From Hansfordia pulvinata (Eukaryota > Ascomycota > Sordariomycetes > Xylariales), in assembly GCA_006538405.1 (NCBI GenBank), contig BJKQ01000013.1, positions 744,001-808,000 of the forward strand: a stretch of DNA of 64,000 bases, in the 5' to 3' direction. How positions within the stretch are numbered: position 1 is the stretch's first letter; each line of letters opens with the position of its first letter. Below the pieces are notes generated by a model, which was not told where the DNA came from, searched no databases, and was given only the letters and a program-made list of their open reading frames with translations. Position numbers and translations under genes: made by a program. Positions 35,764 through 48,400 of this stretch are shown piece by piece.

Positions 35764-38700
35764 GAATGCAGACTAGGGTCGGCCAAGTCTGGAAGGAGGG
35801 GTTCGAAGCTGCTGGCCGGGCGCAAGTTCGCTGCACACCGTGCTGGAGGGCCAACAGGGGAATTTACAACGAGAGTCTAGAGCGACGCACGGATTACTGA
35901 ACCACGACAAATGCCGGGGGTTGCAGAGAGGTGGAGCTGGTGCATGTCTTATAACATCAGCTGGGACTTCTCGGAAAGATTGACGTCTTAGAAGTCGGGA
36001 AGCTTTAGACCCGCCTGTGTGTGGCGGTCATAGCCAAGCTGTGAGGAAACGGGAATAGGGGTCTCCGAGTCGGGTGCAGGGGGCAAGCCAAGAACTTACA
36101 ATCTGGGCTTTTCGGGTGAGATCGAGCCAGTCTACCAGGCGCCTGGGATTCTCTGGCCCCCCAAAATCGAGACTAAGGGCCCAAAAGGGATGGGATGTCT
36201 GGAAATGGAAACCTCCTTAGGAAAATCTGCTCCGGGTAGAAGCGCTGGTACACTTTCGCCAAAGTTTGTCTGCGTCTGGACCCTGGGAACGAGCGCCAGG
36301 GACTGAATTTGTTGCTCTTTATGGATGGGTCAGTCTGGGCTGAGATGACGCTACGACTTTGCGAAGAACGGGTCCAGCCGTGCAGGCAGAGGCCGGGGCA
36401 AAGTCTGAGCGCTTGAATCAGAGCCGGCTGACGGTGACACTTGCTCAAGCGTCGGGCATTCTGGCATGCTAACTCGGGCAGGGGTACACAGGCGCGGGCA
36501 GAAATAACTGGGAAGGGTAGTTGAACCAACAGTAAGAGAGAGTCCTTGCAAAGAGAACAATGAGTAGCGGGCGAGGCCACAAGACAGGGCTGACTAGGGG
36601 CGGAATCGGGATGGCAGACGAAGCGGGCGGATGCTGGATATCGTCATCGAGTCAAGACGTCAAGAGAGTCGAGGGCTCGGGAACCAATCCACGGGTGTGG
36701 TTATCTCCGGATCTAGTGCGGGACGGGAGAGATGGGCCTTTAACAAAGTAGAGGCAGAGCAAGGGACGGGGATCGAGGCAGCGGCCAAGAGTCTCAGCTG
36801 TCGTCGTCGAGAGGCAGGCCGGGTACCGTTGCAGATGAGAAACTGACAGGTCGACAGGCGGACCAGGGACCGGAGGGCGGGATTCCAAGATTCTCTGTGG
36901 GCAAGGGGGCAGGCTGCCTTCTGAGGGGACGAAGGGTGAGTAGCCGAAGGCGTCGTGCGAGGCGTCGTTCGAGGCGAGGCGCGCTCTGGGCGTGCTGGAC
37001 GATGCTGGAGGGTGCTGGCCTGGAGTGGCCGGCCTGGGGGAGAGCGAGTCGACGAGTCGCCGCATTCGTGGATCCATGCTGTGACGGGGACGACGAGGGC
37101 CTGCCGACGGGGACGACGGTGCGCAAGGGCGCATGGAGGGCGGGAATGATCTTGCCATGGCGGGAGGGCCGTCGAGATCGAGAAATTGGGCAGCAGAGGC
37201 AAAAGAGGCCGTGATGGCCAAGGAGGGTCGGGGGTCTGGAGATCGGGAGCCATAAAATAAGCTCAGTCGACCGTGTGTGCGGACAGGCCGCAAGCGGCGA
37301 TGGCTGCCGGGAAGCTGCGACGGGCGGGCGGCGGTACCCGGTACGGAGCACCGCAGCGCACCACCGACCCGGGTTGGCAGGCGCATCACGGTGCAACGCG
37401 CGGCAAACAGTAAGAGACGGTTTTCTGTGTCTTCCTCCCCTGGCCTGCTGGCCCACTGGTTTCGCATTTCAGTTCCATTCCAATTCCGTCCTTTCTGGTT
37501 GCCATCCACTTGAACCTTACCGCCATGCCGTAAAGACCATCCAATCCACCCAGGTGTCCGAGGTATTCTGCCTGTCCGAGACTGCGCCCTGGAGAGCGGG
37601 CGATTGATTGTGGTGGCCACCCAGCGGGCCGGCAGCAACCTGTTCCATGGGTAGATGGCGCGCGCCGCATACCACGTCCCAACGTGCGCCTGGGTCGACG
37701 CCGCATCGGGCAGCGCGAGGCAATCCGCATCGGGCATCTGCCGAGGACGTGCGCCGACCATCAGGAACGCCGTCTGCGCAAGACGGCATTTGGCACATTT
37801 CCATGCTGGCGGCCCACAGTCGATTACGGCTAATGATGTACCTAAAGTTGCGTGCCTTCCATTGCCGCTGCGAACGCGCACCTCGACACACCCGACTCAT
37901 CGAGGTCGTATCGTACTGATCGCACCTCCCGCGATCCGTATGTTCCACCGTGACTGCCACCTGAACCATCCGACTGGACCCTACATGTAGGTGCTCAAGT
38001 ACCAGAGTACAAGTTCTCTATCAAACTTCAATCGAGGTCGGGCTCGCGGCTGCATCGTGTATTTGCCGCCCACCGACGTGTCCACGCCTCGTTGTGATCT
38101 CAATCTCCCCCCTCACACTAGATACCTACATGTAGGTACGAGTATCCTCTCATGTCCCAGCGCGGAAGCGGACGGGCGCGCTCGCCCCCCGTTGCGCACT
38201 TGCAGTTGTCGTCCGAGTACTCGTACAGCTGCTACCCGGACGGCGATTCCACCGCCCAGGGTCTTCTCAGACAGGCATGACGGGTCGAGCCCACTCGGGA
38301 AGCGGCCGGAACACGATTGCCTCTGCCACAGTGGGCGGGCCGGGCCTCCGTCAGTCTCTCTCCACGCCCATCCCTGTCTGCCATGTCCATGCGTGTCCTT
38401 GGGGGACGCGAGGGCCTAGCAGATGACAGGCCGGCAACTGGTAAGAAGCAAGCGCGCCCGTCTTGCCCATCGTGATCCACAGCGAGCGCGCTGCGCCAGG
38501 GCGACGAGCCATTGGAAACGAGGCCCCGGCATCGACCTCTCTTCGACGATTGCGAGCGACACATGGCAGGCATCGGCTTCTGGTTCTTGGCCTCTGCATC
38601 GAGGCCCATAGAAGCGTGGTCGCCGCAGCCACTCACGTGGCCGGCGGCGCAGTCCCAACCCACGCCCGCTGCAACGTCGCCCCTTCGATCGACAACGGCC

Positions 38701-41700
38701 GCCCTCGGCTCTGCCATCGACTTTTGCCGATCGACAAAGCCCCCCCGAATCGCCCACCTCCATCCCCGGAATCGAAATGCCCGCCATGGCGATCGTGTGC
38801 CGCGCCCCAGCCACGGTACTGGTATACGACCACGACCACGGCCACGACCTCGCCAGCACGCCCGCCGACGACCGTCCCGGTGTTGCGAGGGCTCGTACCC
38901 ACTTCCCAGAACCCCGGCACACCAGCTATTGTCTCGTGTACGAGTAGCCCGTTCCCCTGCACCACCAGCCCATTGTTTGTGCCTCCGGCCGGTACGAATA
39001 TTCGCACCTCGGCGGCGCGAAGGGTTCCTGTTGCATTCCGTGTCACCCCATGCCAGCCCGGCCCCTGCCCTTGTTCCTGGTCCCTGCTGGTTTGTCACGG
39101 CCATAATCACTAATCTTTACGCTGCAGGGGCGCAAGGGGCCGGCGGGTTCGGCCGGGTGGGCCATGGAAATGGGTAATTGTGAACTTCCATCGTTGCGCC
39201 GCTTCTGATATCAGCAATCTGCCAAACATCATTCGCAGGTCTGCCGCCTCCGAAATCAAGATCTTAGCTGCTGGTCTGAAACACTGCGTGCGGAGTCTCG
39301 TCGAGATACTACAACTTGTAAAGCATTGTACAGGTGAATGCGCCATACGAGTTTGTGATAGCACTGCCTCCTCAGCTACATCAGAGCAATTTTCTGTCCG
39401 GCCATGGCTGACGAGTGCTGGATTCAGTACAGCCCTCAAGAACCTAGATGTGGTCTCCATTCTGTCACGGACCACGCAACTAACGTAGCCTGCGTATCCG
39501 TACTCTTGCCAATCATCTTCGTCTCATGGTCTCCAGCTTCCCGCTGCGTGCACTGCCTCAGATGACCACCATCTCCACCGCCTGTGCGGGAAGACAAGTC
39601 ACAATAATGCTCATCCAAGGGTTGCTCCACGATGCCGAGTCGTCGCGGCGCATCAACCGACAACGAACGGAGGAGTCCACCAAAGACCGGCAGCCGTACC
39701 CATCCACGACACATGCATGTCTGCACGAGACATGGCGGGCGCACGTGCGTGCCAAACGGGCCATCGCGTCCCCGCAAGAAAAGGGACCCAGGGCCCCCAT
39801 TTTGGGAACCATGTCAGTCAGCATCCTCCGCGCCCTCGCGGTGCCGCCGGCAGCGTGCAGAAGCAGCAGCCAGTCCCTGCGCGCCTGTCACCTGCGGGCC
39901 CGCGACGCCTGCAGGGCACCCCCGGCCTGGCGATCGTGAGGTTCCGAGTCGACCCTGACGATCGGGCCAAAGACGTTGCCGCCATCTCACCGGGCCCCCG
40001 GCCCCCGGCTCCAGGCCCTGCTTCCCTCTTCCGATGTGGCGTGATCTTTCCTCTCATTTCTGGAGGAACGAAAAGAAAAAGGGAGGAGGGGGGGCCTCGC
40101 GCGAGGCTGCGCGCCGACGAGGAGGGGCGCGCCGTGCCGGACGAATCATCTTGCGCGCTTGCCACGGAGATAGATCCGTGCCAAAAGCACTCTATCTTGC
40201 CAAATCACCTTCGAGACCGTACCCAGGCGGTCAGTCCGAGGCCTCGTGATCGCGGTCTTTGGTGATGCTGCCCGATAGCCCCCGAGTCGAGGCCTTCTGG
40301 GCAGTAGTGCCAGCTGTCTGCGCCAGCCGCGGCGCAAAGATTAGACCGAGGGCGCCAGCCGTCTCTCTCTCTCCTCCGTTCCTCTGGCCTGTTGCGGCGG
40401 TCGGGTCGGAGGAGCCGGTTTGGGGGTCTCGCAGACGCGCTGCCCTTTTGATGGTGGCTGTTCCCTCTCCCTCTCTCCTCTCTCTCTCTCTCTCTTCTTG
40501 CGCCCTACCCACACTTAGATCATGGTCTTCAAAGGGGTGGCAAGTACGAGAGAGCGCTGGGTGGCGCTGCGTTCGTAAAACGCCTCAAACACGGCTCCAT
40601 CATCTCATGTGGTCTTCCCTCGGGACATCTGAGAAGCTGGCAGAGTCGTGGCCAGTGGGACATGTGAGAAGAATGCCATCCTGACCCAGCTTCAGCTTGC
40701 ACACTGGCTTTTGGTGTTGACTTCGCGCAGCGGTCGTTCGTTGGAGAGCCTCGCACTTAAGACATGGACACCGGGTGCTGTATCCTGTACGCGCGGAGTC
40801 AAGGCGGCCTATGGCGATGATATTGCCGCTCCGGCTGGTTGTGGACCATCTCGGTAACTATTCGGCGCACTATGGAGGGGTGGGTGGTGGTTTCTTTGCA
40901 GAGAACTAGTTGTTGCTGCAGTGGATGATGGATGCCAGCAGGGAAGATAACAAGTGACGGTCAAGTCAGTCCAGGGCACCCAACGCCGAATGGAGACCCC
41001 GACTCCATCCGCATCATTTTCTCACTCATTTACAGGCGTCATTCAATCATTGTTTCGTAGGTTGCTGAAAGGGAATCTGTCCTGGGCTTTGCCATCCCCT
41101 CAGCCGGACTTGGGACACAAGTTGTCGCTGGTGCACCTGGCAAATGAGTACTTCCTCACCATGGCGAAGCCTACTCTAGCTGACGTATAGGGACTCAATT
41201 AGGGGAAAACGGTGGGTTGATGTACATGTTTGGAGTTCGCACAGGCTGCCAGGTTACAACGCGCTATGTTGCCGAAGTGGCCGAACGCCGCCGCAGTCAG
41301 CGTCGGGTATATAGACGCACGTAGATACAGAGCTCTCGTAGAAAGAAAAGAAAAAAAGAGGGGGGAATGAGCGACGGAGGGAGCCAGCCCGAAAGCTATC
41401 TAACAATACAGGCTAGGTATCGCCAGTGGTGCCTGCCACTGCGAATGGCGTGTTGCGGTGTGCGAATCTTCGAGGGAAAATCAAAAGTTCTCTCGGTTCC
41501 AGATCAGCTTGTCCATGACAGTTTTACATTGCCTGTCAACAAGGAGGGGTTGGCCGGTGTCAAGATCTACCTACAATATCCTCCATAGCTTCGTCACACT
41601 CAAATAATTGACTGTGCAGACCGGGAGTGTCAGACTCTATATGCACAAAGCGGAGTTGGAAGTAGGGGAGACGATGGGAAGCTGGCGGCAGATGTGTCGA

Positions 41701-42985
41701 CCGTACGAAGGCTTCGTGCATCACTTGCCGATTAAACAGCCCGGAGGAAGCGGACATGAGAGCTTGGTTGTGAGGAGTGATCTTACAGACCCGGTAATGT
41801 CTTCTTGAGCTGGTAGACGAGCACCATCGCATGGTGAATGGTGTTGTTGGGGAAGCAATATATGCAATCAAAACGGGAATCGTTCCAGGTTATATGAGTG
41901 AGTGTCTGAAATGGCGTAGAGGAGGATGGCCAAAGCCACGGACCTCATCTCGTCTGACAGCGGGCTGACTCTTTACTTACCGGCAATTATATGAGCCGGA
42001 TTTCGGTCTCGTCAGCAGCTTTCAATCGGTCGCGCTTGGTTATCAAGCATCACCAGCTTCTGTGCAACAGGACCCTGCATGGAACACCGGCCTTGCTGCG
42101 AAGAAGACCACCCCCGAGGAGGCGGAAGCCCGCAGGGCTGGCCGGTGTTACCTCGAGATGGACAGGAAAGGGACCCGGGACAGGAGCCATGTTGGTTGAC
42201 GGCCTCCCCTTGCCGCGCGGTACCATTCAGTTCTTCGCGAATAGCTCACTAAAGTAGTGGTGACCGTGCCCTGCGCGCCGAGAGGATCATGGAGGTTGAG
42301 AGCTTTCGATGCAGACGCCGGCCGTTGAGGGAGGCACAGGGCCGCAGTCGTGACCAGAGGCGGGCCGAGCCATCAGCGGAGAGACAGGGATCCATTTGCC
42401 GTAGGGTACCTGTAGAGTTACCCTTTCGATACACTTCAAATGTTGGACGGAGGTTTCAGGATCTGCATACCCTGGGTATGTACCTAAGGTACCTACCTTA
42501 GGTAATCTGCAGAAACCACGGCACAGCAAGAATGGAAGCGCCCAGCCCAAACCCGTCCATGTAACATACAACATGGAACTCAGGTAAGGGAGATTTGGTA
42601 GGTAATGACCTCGACACCTTCAATACAGCAATTACCTCAAATACACAAGGCATCTGGAAGCTCTCTCTCAGTGGGTATCCATCTGCATCCGCATCCATGG
42701 ATCCATCCATGGACAGTTCCCGCCCGACCCAGCTGCAGAATGTCAGTGACCAACAACCTATCAACTACATTTGATGTACCCACGGTGCCACGGTAACAAC
42801 CAACAACCAACAACAGCAAGCCAACCAAAGCCACCCGCAACTTCTTTGGCCTCTGCCCAGCTTTCCTTCTTCTTCTTCTCCTTCTTCTTCTTCTCGGCCG
42901 ATTCACCCTCTTGGGCCGCGTTCTGTGTCGCCACCACTCCTCTCGCAGAGTGCGACTGCCGTCCGTATCTCACGCTCGTCGCGAC
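35764..42985. other. 7.2-kb intergenic desert
   Basis: Between divergent CRY-DASH (-) and F-box (+) genes. The longest frame (36652-37881, minus, 409 codons) is Pro/Arg/Ser-rich with no domain. A pair of short plus-strand frames at 41367-41588 and 41608-41808 look slightly protein-like but lack support. TACGAGTA/TACTCGTA copies occur at 38137, 38218 and 38939. A dense set of TACCTA/TAGGTA words lies at 42475-42503. Short pyrimidine runs at about 42855-42900 precede the F-box start, as is common in fungal promoters. Confidence 0.55.
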
Positions 42986-45450
42986 ATGGCTCTCACTCCA
43001 GGATGCAACCTCTGCGGTGTCCCGGTCCAAGACCGCACCACACGGCCCAACTGGATGGCTGACTTCCGCGTTGGTCAGTATGACCCAGCGAGCGAACCAC
43101 TGTCTCGACGTGAAGATGAATGCTGACGACGTCTCGCAGTGTACACCGATTTTCAAGACTGGACCTCTGCTCGTCTCTCCGGCCCGGGTGGCAGGAAAGA
43201 GCCCAGCACGCCATCCCCATCGACGCGGCGGTCGTCATGGACAGCGAGGAAGACGTCGTCGAGCAGGACTGGGTCAATGTCAACTTCATGAAGGACCGAT
43301 TTGGCGAGGGTTACCCACCGCCAATGCCCCTAACTCCAGTCCCGCGCTGGGGCTTTCCGTTCCACCTCCGCTGCTGGGACCTCCTGTGCCTCAACGATCC
43401 TCTAGTGTCCACAGAGCGGGGTATACAAGCCCTCTTCGACCTGTGCCGATCCCAGCCTGTCCAGTGGTGCGTCCTCGATTGGGGACATGACTATGGGGGA
43501 GTGCTTTGCAATCAGCCCGGGCTGCCCCGGACAGGCGAGCGCCTGCCCGGTGAGGACTCGGCCTGGTCCGATTTCTTTTTTTACAGAGACCGCCGCGAGG
43601 TGGCTGACCAATTCGCTCTCGACCCCTTGCGAATCACTGAACTCGAAACCCTCGCCCACCCCACCGAAGGCCTTCCCCACCCTGCCTGTCACTGTCGTTT
43701 GGGTATCATTGAACCACAGCAAGGAATCGTCGCTAGAGATCCCTTTCGCGTCCTGCCGCTCGAACTTCGGACAGAGGTTTTGGTCCATTTGGATACGGCA
43801 GATGTGCCATCTCTCCGGCTCGCAACCAGAACATTCGCGGAAATGGAGCTGCCAGACAGGTTCTGGCAGTCTCGTTTCTGGCCCGGTCGAGAGTATTCCC
43901 ACATCTTCGAGTTGACCAGATCCCGGTCTAGACTCAAACGCCCTTGGAGACGACTCTATTTGAGAGTCAAGAGGCTTTCACACGAACCGTCACTCAAGAA
44001 CAGGAAACGCGTATGGGACTTGGCATCAGGTCTTGCCGATCTCGTCGCGTCCCGAGTGCAGAGGCACACCTGCAGAGGCACGTTGGCATGTACGGCTTCA
44101 AATGCCCCACATTGCTGGACGTCATCCTCGAAGAATGGAATCATGATCTACCCCTTGGTGAACGACTTCAGGCGCGGGTCAAGACCCCTTTTTGAAGGAA
44201 CCGCGTTGCTGGACGGGCACGTATCAGCCATTCGTGTCTCTCAAACAATATTCAATGGCAATGCATATCTCAGTGGGCTTTGCTTTGTCCAAGATGAGAC
44301 CACGGTCGAATTAGGGTACTATGACCCTCAAGCGTCAAGCCAGATTTCCCTAGAGCCATTACCAGACACTACAACTCGGCGTTTCGAGATATGCATTGCT
44401 CGCGATGCGCGAGGCATACGCGGGCTGAGAGTCTCGCAGAGCCCGCGGGCTTACTCGCCGTGGGTGGGTGATCATCTTGGGATCCCAAAGCAGATGGTGA
44501 GCTGCGTACACGATGACGGCGCGTGCGCTGCTATGCCTGTATCGATCCAAGTCGGATTTGATGTGCGATCTCCCCGACTCCATGCTTGCGTCCAGATCGT
44601 CTGCTAACAACCCCTCTGCAGGCTTTGAAACTGGTTGTCCTATCCTCCTACGGAAACCACGGCTCGCATCCCCTCCCTGTAGTCGATGGGACGCTTCGCG
44701 AGTCGAATGGTCACCGACTTTGGTATCCCGATATACCCGACTAGCTGGACGGTGCTCGGGCCTGCGAGTCCGTGGCTCGCGCAAAGTCGTGGGCACTTGC
44801 CGCACTCGATATCTCGCCTTGACCCAAATCTGACGAAGGTGACGGCTTTTACCACTCGGGACGCGAGGGGAGGTACTCTCGACTTTGATGAAATCCGACT
44901 CTGGGGTCTGGAGTTTTCCTACGGACGAGCCGACGGCGGTGGGTACTCAAAGCTTCTCGGCCGGATTCCCGGGCCCAAGACGGCCAACCCGCAGGCGCAT
45001 GCCTGTACCTTCAGCCTGGAACAAGATGAGCGTATAACGCGCGTTGACGCCCTGTACCATGATACGAGATACGTCTCTGGGATCACCGTAGGTGCCGGCG
45101 TGAACTGGACTTCATTCAGTGACTCACTAACCCCGACGCAGATTCACACTTCACTTGATAGAATCGTGACTTTACCTCCCGGCTTCAGGGACCAGCTTGA
45201 GGAAGACTTGGTTGACTTTCGTGTCGAGGAGCTGATCCCCCCCGCTGGAACTGCTCTATTAGGCATCTACGCCACCTTGGTAAGCGTTCCTGCTTTTGGC
45301 CACCATGCCCATTCATCATTTTCGCTCCGTCATCTCTAACATCGCATGTCTCAGCAAACAGGTGTGGTATTTGAGGATATGGGCATGATCTGTGGCCCTG
45401 CGACAGAAGTAGACGCTTCGGCGTCAGACGGCCTGCCCGGCATGCAGTAG
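42986..45450 (+). CDS. F-box / DUF7600-like protein, two apparent frameshifts of opposite sign
   Basis: Probable substrate receptor of an SCF ubiquitin ligase; the target is unknown. Exons are 42986-43073, 43140-44496, 44622-45279 and 45355-45450, with introns of 66, 125 and 75 bp (GTCAGT, GTGAGC and GTAAGC donors; CTAAC branch sites in introns 2 and 3). The N-terminus has a CNLCGVPV zinc-like knuckle. WGFPFHLRCWDLLC and CVLDWGHDYGGVLCNQPG are typical of fungal F-box proteins with a DUF7600 region. The F-box itself is DPFRVLPLELRTEVLVHLDT at about residue 230. One base is missing between 43180 and 43215 (likely the GGG at 43186), and one is extra near the CCC at about 44737. Correcting both leaves 732 residues. 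I place it in this family from motif memory, with moderate certainty. Confidence 0.8.
43074..43139 (+). other. F-box gene intron 1
   Basis: 66-bp intron, donor GTCAGT, acceptor CGCAG. It joins DFRV to YTDFQDW in phase. Confidence 0.75.
44497..44621 (+). other. F-box gene intron 2
   Basis: 125-bp intron with donor GTGAGC, branch site CTAAC at about 44604 and acceptor CTGCAG. It joins GIPKQM to ALKLVVLSS. Confidence 0.78.
45280..45354 (+). other. F-box gene intron 3
   Basis: 75-bp intron, donor GTAAGC, CTAAC branch site, acceptor TCAG. The last exon adds 31 residues and the stop codon. Confidence 0.78.
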
Positions 45451-48400
45451 CTCGACCTTTCTTTCTTGGCTTCATAGCGGGAGAATACAGGCATTGGTCA
45501 AAGCAGGCACTGGCGGGAATGCCAACGAGCTGTCAACTCACAGAAGTGGCGTGGTTCCAATCTTTGTCAAGTCACCAGGAATGCGGATTCCGGCCCTGGT
45601 GACGCCTTACGATGGACCGCGACGACGAAAGCATCACGGCCGCCCTTTGCATAGAATGGCCGGCTTGCGACTTTCCGCGCGGAATGTCGGCGTGCCGGCA
45701 CGAGACCCCAGTCCATACGGCTTTCGTCCCTTCCTGTCGTCTCGCATGGTCACCGGCGTATCACGAGAGCATGCTCATGTGCCGGGTGAGTCCAAGGGGC
45801 CGGCGTCGCTCTTCATGAATGCTGGGCCGGTCACCTGGGCGAATGGAGACGCTCTCGCCTGCTCAGACATACGGGGGCAGCACTTTGCAGCACGAGCAAC
45901 GAGAATCGGGTCTTCCTCGGTCCGGCAGGCTGCATAGTACAGGAAAATCGAGAGCGATTTGCAGCACTGGGAAAAGAGGAAAATCTCTCCGAATTGAGTT
46001 ATTTAAGGAACAATGAGAAGCCCAGCGAGCTACAGACTTTGTCTAAAGAGCCTCTATGACAGATAGGTAGCTGGAGGAGAGACACTCTCCCGCTGACGCC
46101 AGTTTGGAATTGCCCTCTTTAACGCCTCATGAGATTGACAGCGATGACTTGTGCTCCATGGTAGCTTTTCGTGCACAGACAGCCAAAATCACTTTCACCA
46201 TACATGAAGTACTGAGAAGCTACCTTAGCGGAGCCAGCATGGCGTTTGGTCCACCTGGGCGGCTTGAGTAATCCTCTGACTTGAAAGACTTTGTGAGATG
46301 AATTTCAACGGCGGTCCGTGATTCGTCATATCAACGATCGATGCAGGAGACCGCTGGATACATGGACACACCGAGAAGAAAAAGAATGAAACGCAGTTTC
46401 GTGTGACAGAGCGGTAGGCAGACTGTGAAGCTGCCAGTTAATTCCACACTCGCAGGTGACGGAACGCTCGATCAACCCATGGCATCTATGTAGGCATTTC
46501 CCATCCATACATCGCAGGCCAGGAGGAATAGCGTCTGCAGTAGGAGGTGATCTGGACCCTGATCAATGAATTCTCAAGGGTTGCGTGCGGAACGCGCCTC
46601 CGAACTAGCACAGCGTGTTCAACGCTGAGATCTGACGTCTACGTTCCGATACTATACTCAAATAGCGCCCAGGCAACGGGACAAAACTTGAGACGGCTTG
46701 TGTATCTAGGTGTCGGCCCGACCCTGTCCTGCTGGAGCGGACGCGGTCTTGTAGCGGTAGATGAGTTCAGGACCACTGCCCATTGACTTTTCCAAGGCAG
46801 TTAGTTCGTCCACGGAGTCAGCGGTAGATACGCCCGTTTTACAGGAACGAGGCGTTAACTCAGAGGCGACAGCGTCTCGATGGGCTCTGGTGTGGTCGCG
46901 AGTTGACTACATCTGGGCCCTGGTGATCTGATCGTCCTCGGGCGTGGCCTGGTCTCGTTGCACGGTGTTGTCGGGTAGCCTGCAGGTGCCTTGATGTCTG
47001 CTCGTCTCGCTGAGGTGCCAGTGGTTCGCGAGGGCCTTGCGAAATCCGTAGCAGTCTGCTTCACGAGGTGTTCAAAACGACAATGCTTCTCATACCGACG
47101 TACGGCTTCCGAGAACGGCATCCGGGACTCGGGAGGCGAGAAAAGGCGGGAGATCGGTGTCCGATGGCCAAGCTCCATCGCCATTCGGCGTTCAGGGGCG
47201 TTCAGGATATTGTGTGGAATTTTCGGGTACGATTTCAGGAGGTCTTCTGGAGGTTGTGAGATAGGAGTCGGATTCGGGTTCGAGGAGAGCGCGTTCGTAC
47301 AGGGGTTGGCACAGAACCGTGTGAATTGGCAGGGGCGAGTCCGTCGGACGATGAACGTGGAAAGGGAGTCGGGGTCTCTCGCAACCTAGCTTTTCCTGAA
47401 ATCCACGCAAGTCAGCGGCAAGAGAGACATCCTGAGCGGGTGCGCACTGGCGTGCAAAGGGTGAGAGTCGGCGTCCCCTTGCCTTGCTTGACTCACCGTC
47501 GACCGATTGTATCTCAATTTTCGACAGACTTCAGGGGCTCTATCAGAAGCTACCCGGCGGAGTTCGACCAGGCGACATCTGGGCGATACCATCCGACACC
47601 TTATACAAGAACCAACTTGGGGTGAGGTATAGCTGCTGCGTGGACCAGACTGAAACCTTTTCACCGGCTTTCAGGAGAGCGAGGCAAAGCCAATCCGGTT
47701 CTCGGGTCTCTCACCTGCCTGACACGTACGTCCCAGTCCTGGGTTTGCAATCTCTACGATGGCGCACCTTTTCCGTAGCTCATCTGCGTCGCGTTGCTCG
47801 AAGTCTGGTCTGGAAAGATGCGCGCGGGCGCCCCTTTTGACAGGACATCACCCGTATCTGATTGGCGAATTCCGGCGCTGCGACCAAAGCAGGAAAACGC
47901 AGCAGAGACGTGTTGTGGCAATGAGTTCTAAATGGGTGGCCAAAAACCGTTACAAGCAGCAAAGTAGTTGAGGAAGGATTGCAGCGGATGATTGAGTACC
48001 GTAGTTACGTCCTGATGACGGCTGCTAAAGCCGTTGGCTGCCTCAGTTTATCCCCCAGGGGTCTCAGGGGTGATAGACCGCCGTGGGCTTTGCCAAACCT
48101 CCACGATGGCACACGAATCATTTGGAGGTGCAGAAAGTTCCAATCTGAGAACCAGCCAGTTGCCATCGTGTTGACCTGATAGACAGCCATCCAGCATGAA
48201 TTGTTGACATGCAATTCGAGTACCGCGTCCAAGACGCGGACGCGCCCATGTGTCGCTGCTGGTGGGATGATCGTCAACGTACGAGTCAGGGGAGGACCCC
48301 TAGAGGGTCACCTCAGATCAGGCTGGAGGCCCCCTCCCCCCAGACGGCCCTGAGGGAATACCCAGAGACACCCCGCTTAGCGGCACAGGTGCCATGCCAA

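Noticed and set aside
36652..37881. 409-codon minus-strand open frame upstream of CRY-DASH
   Set aside because: Pro/Ser/Arg-rich, overlapped by open frames on both strands, no domain, no splice structure.
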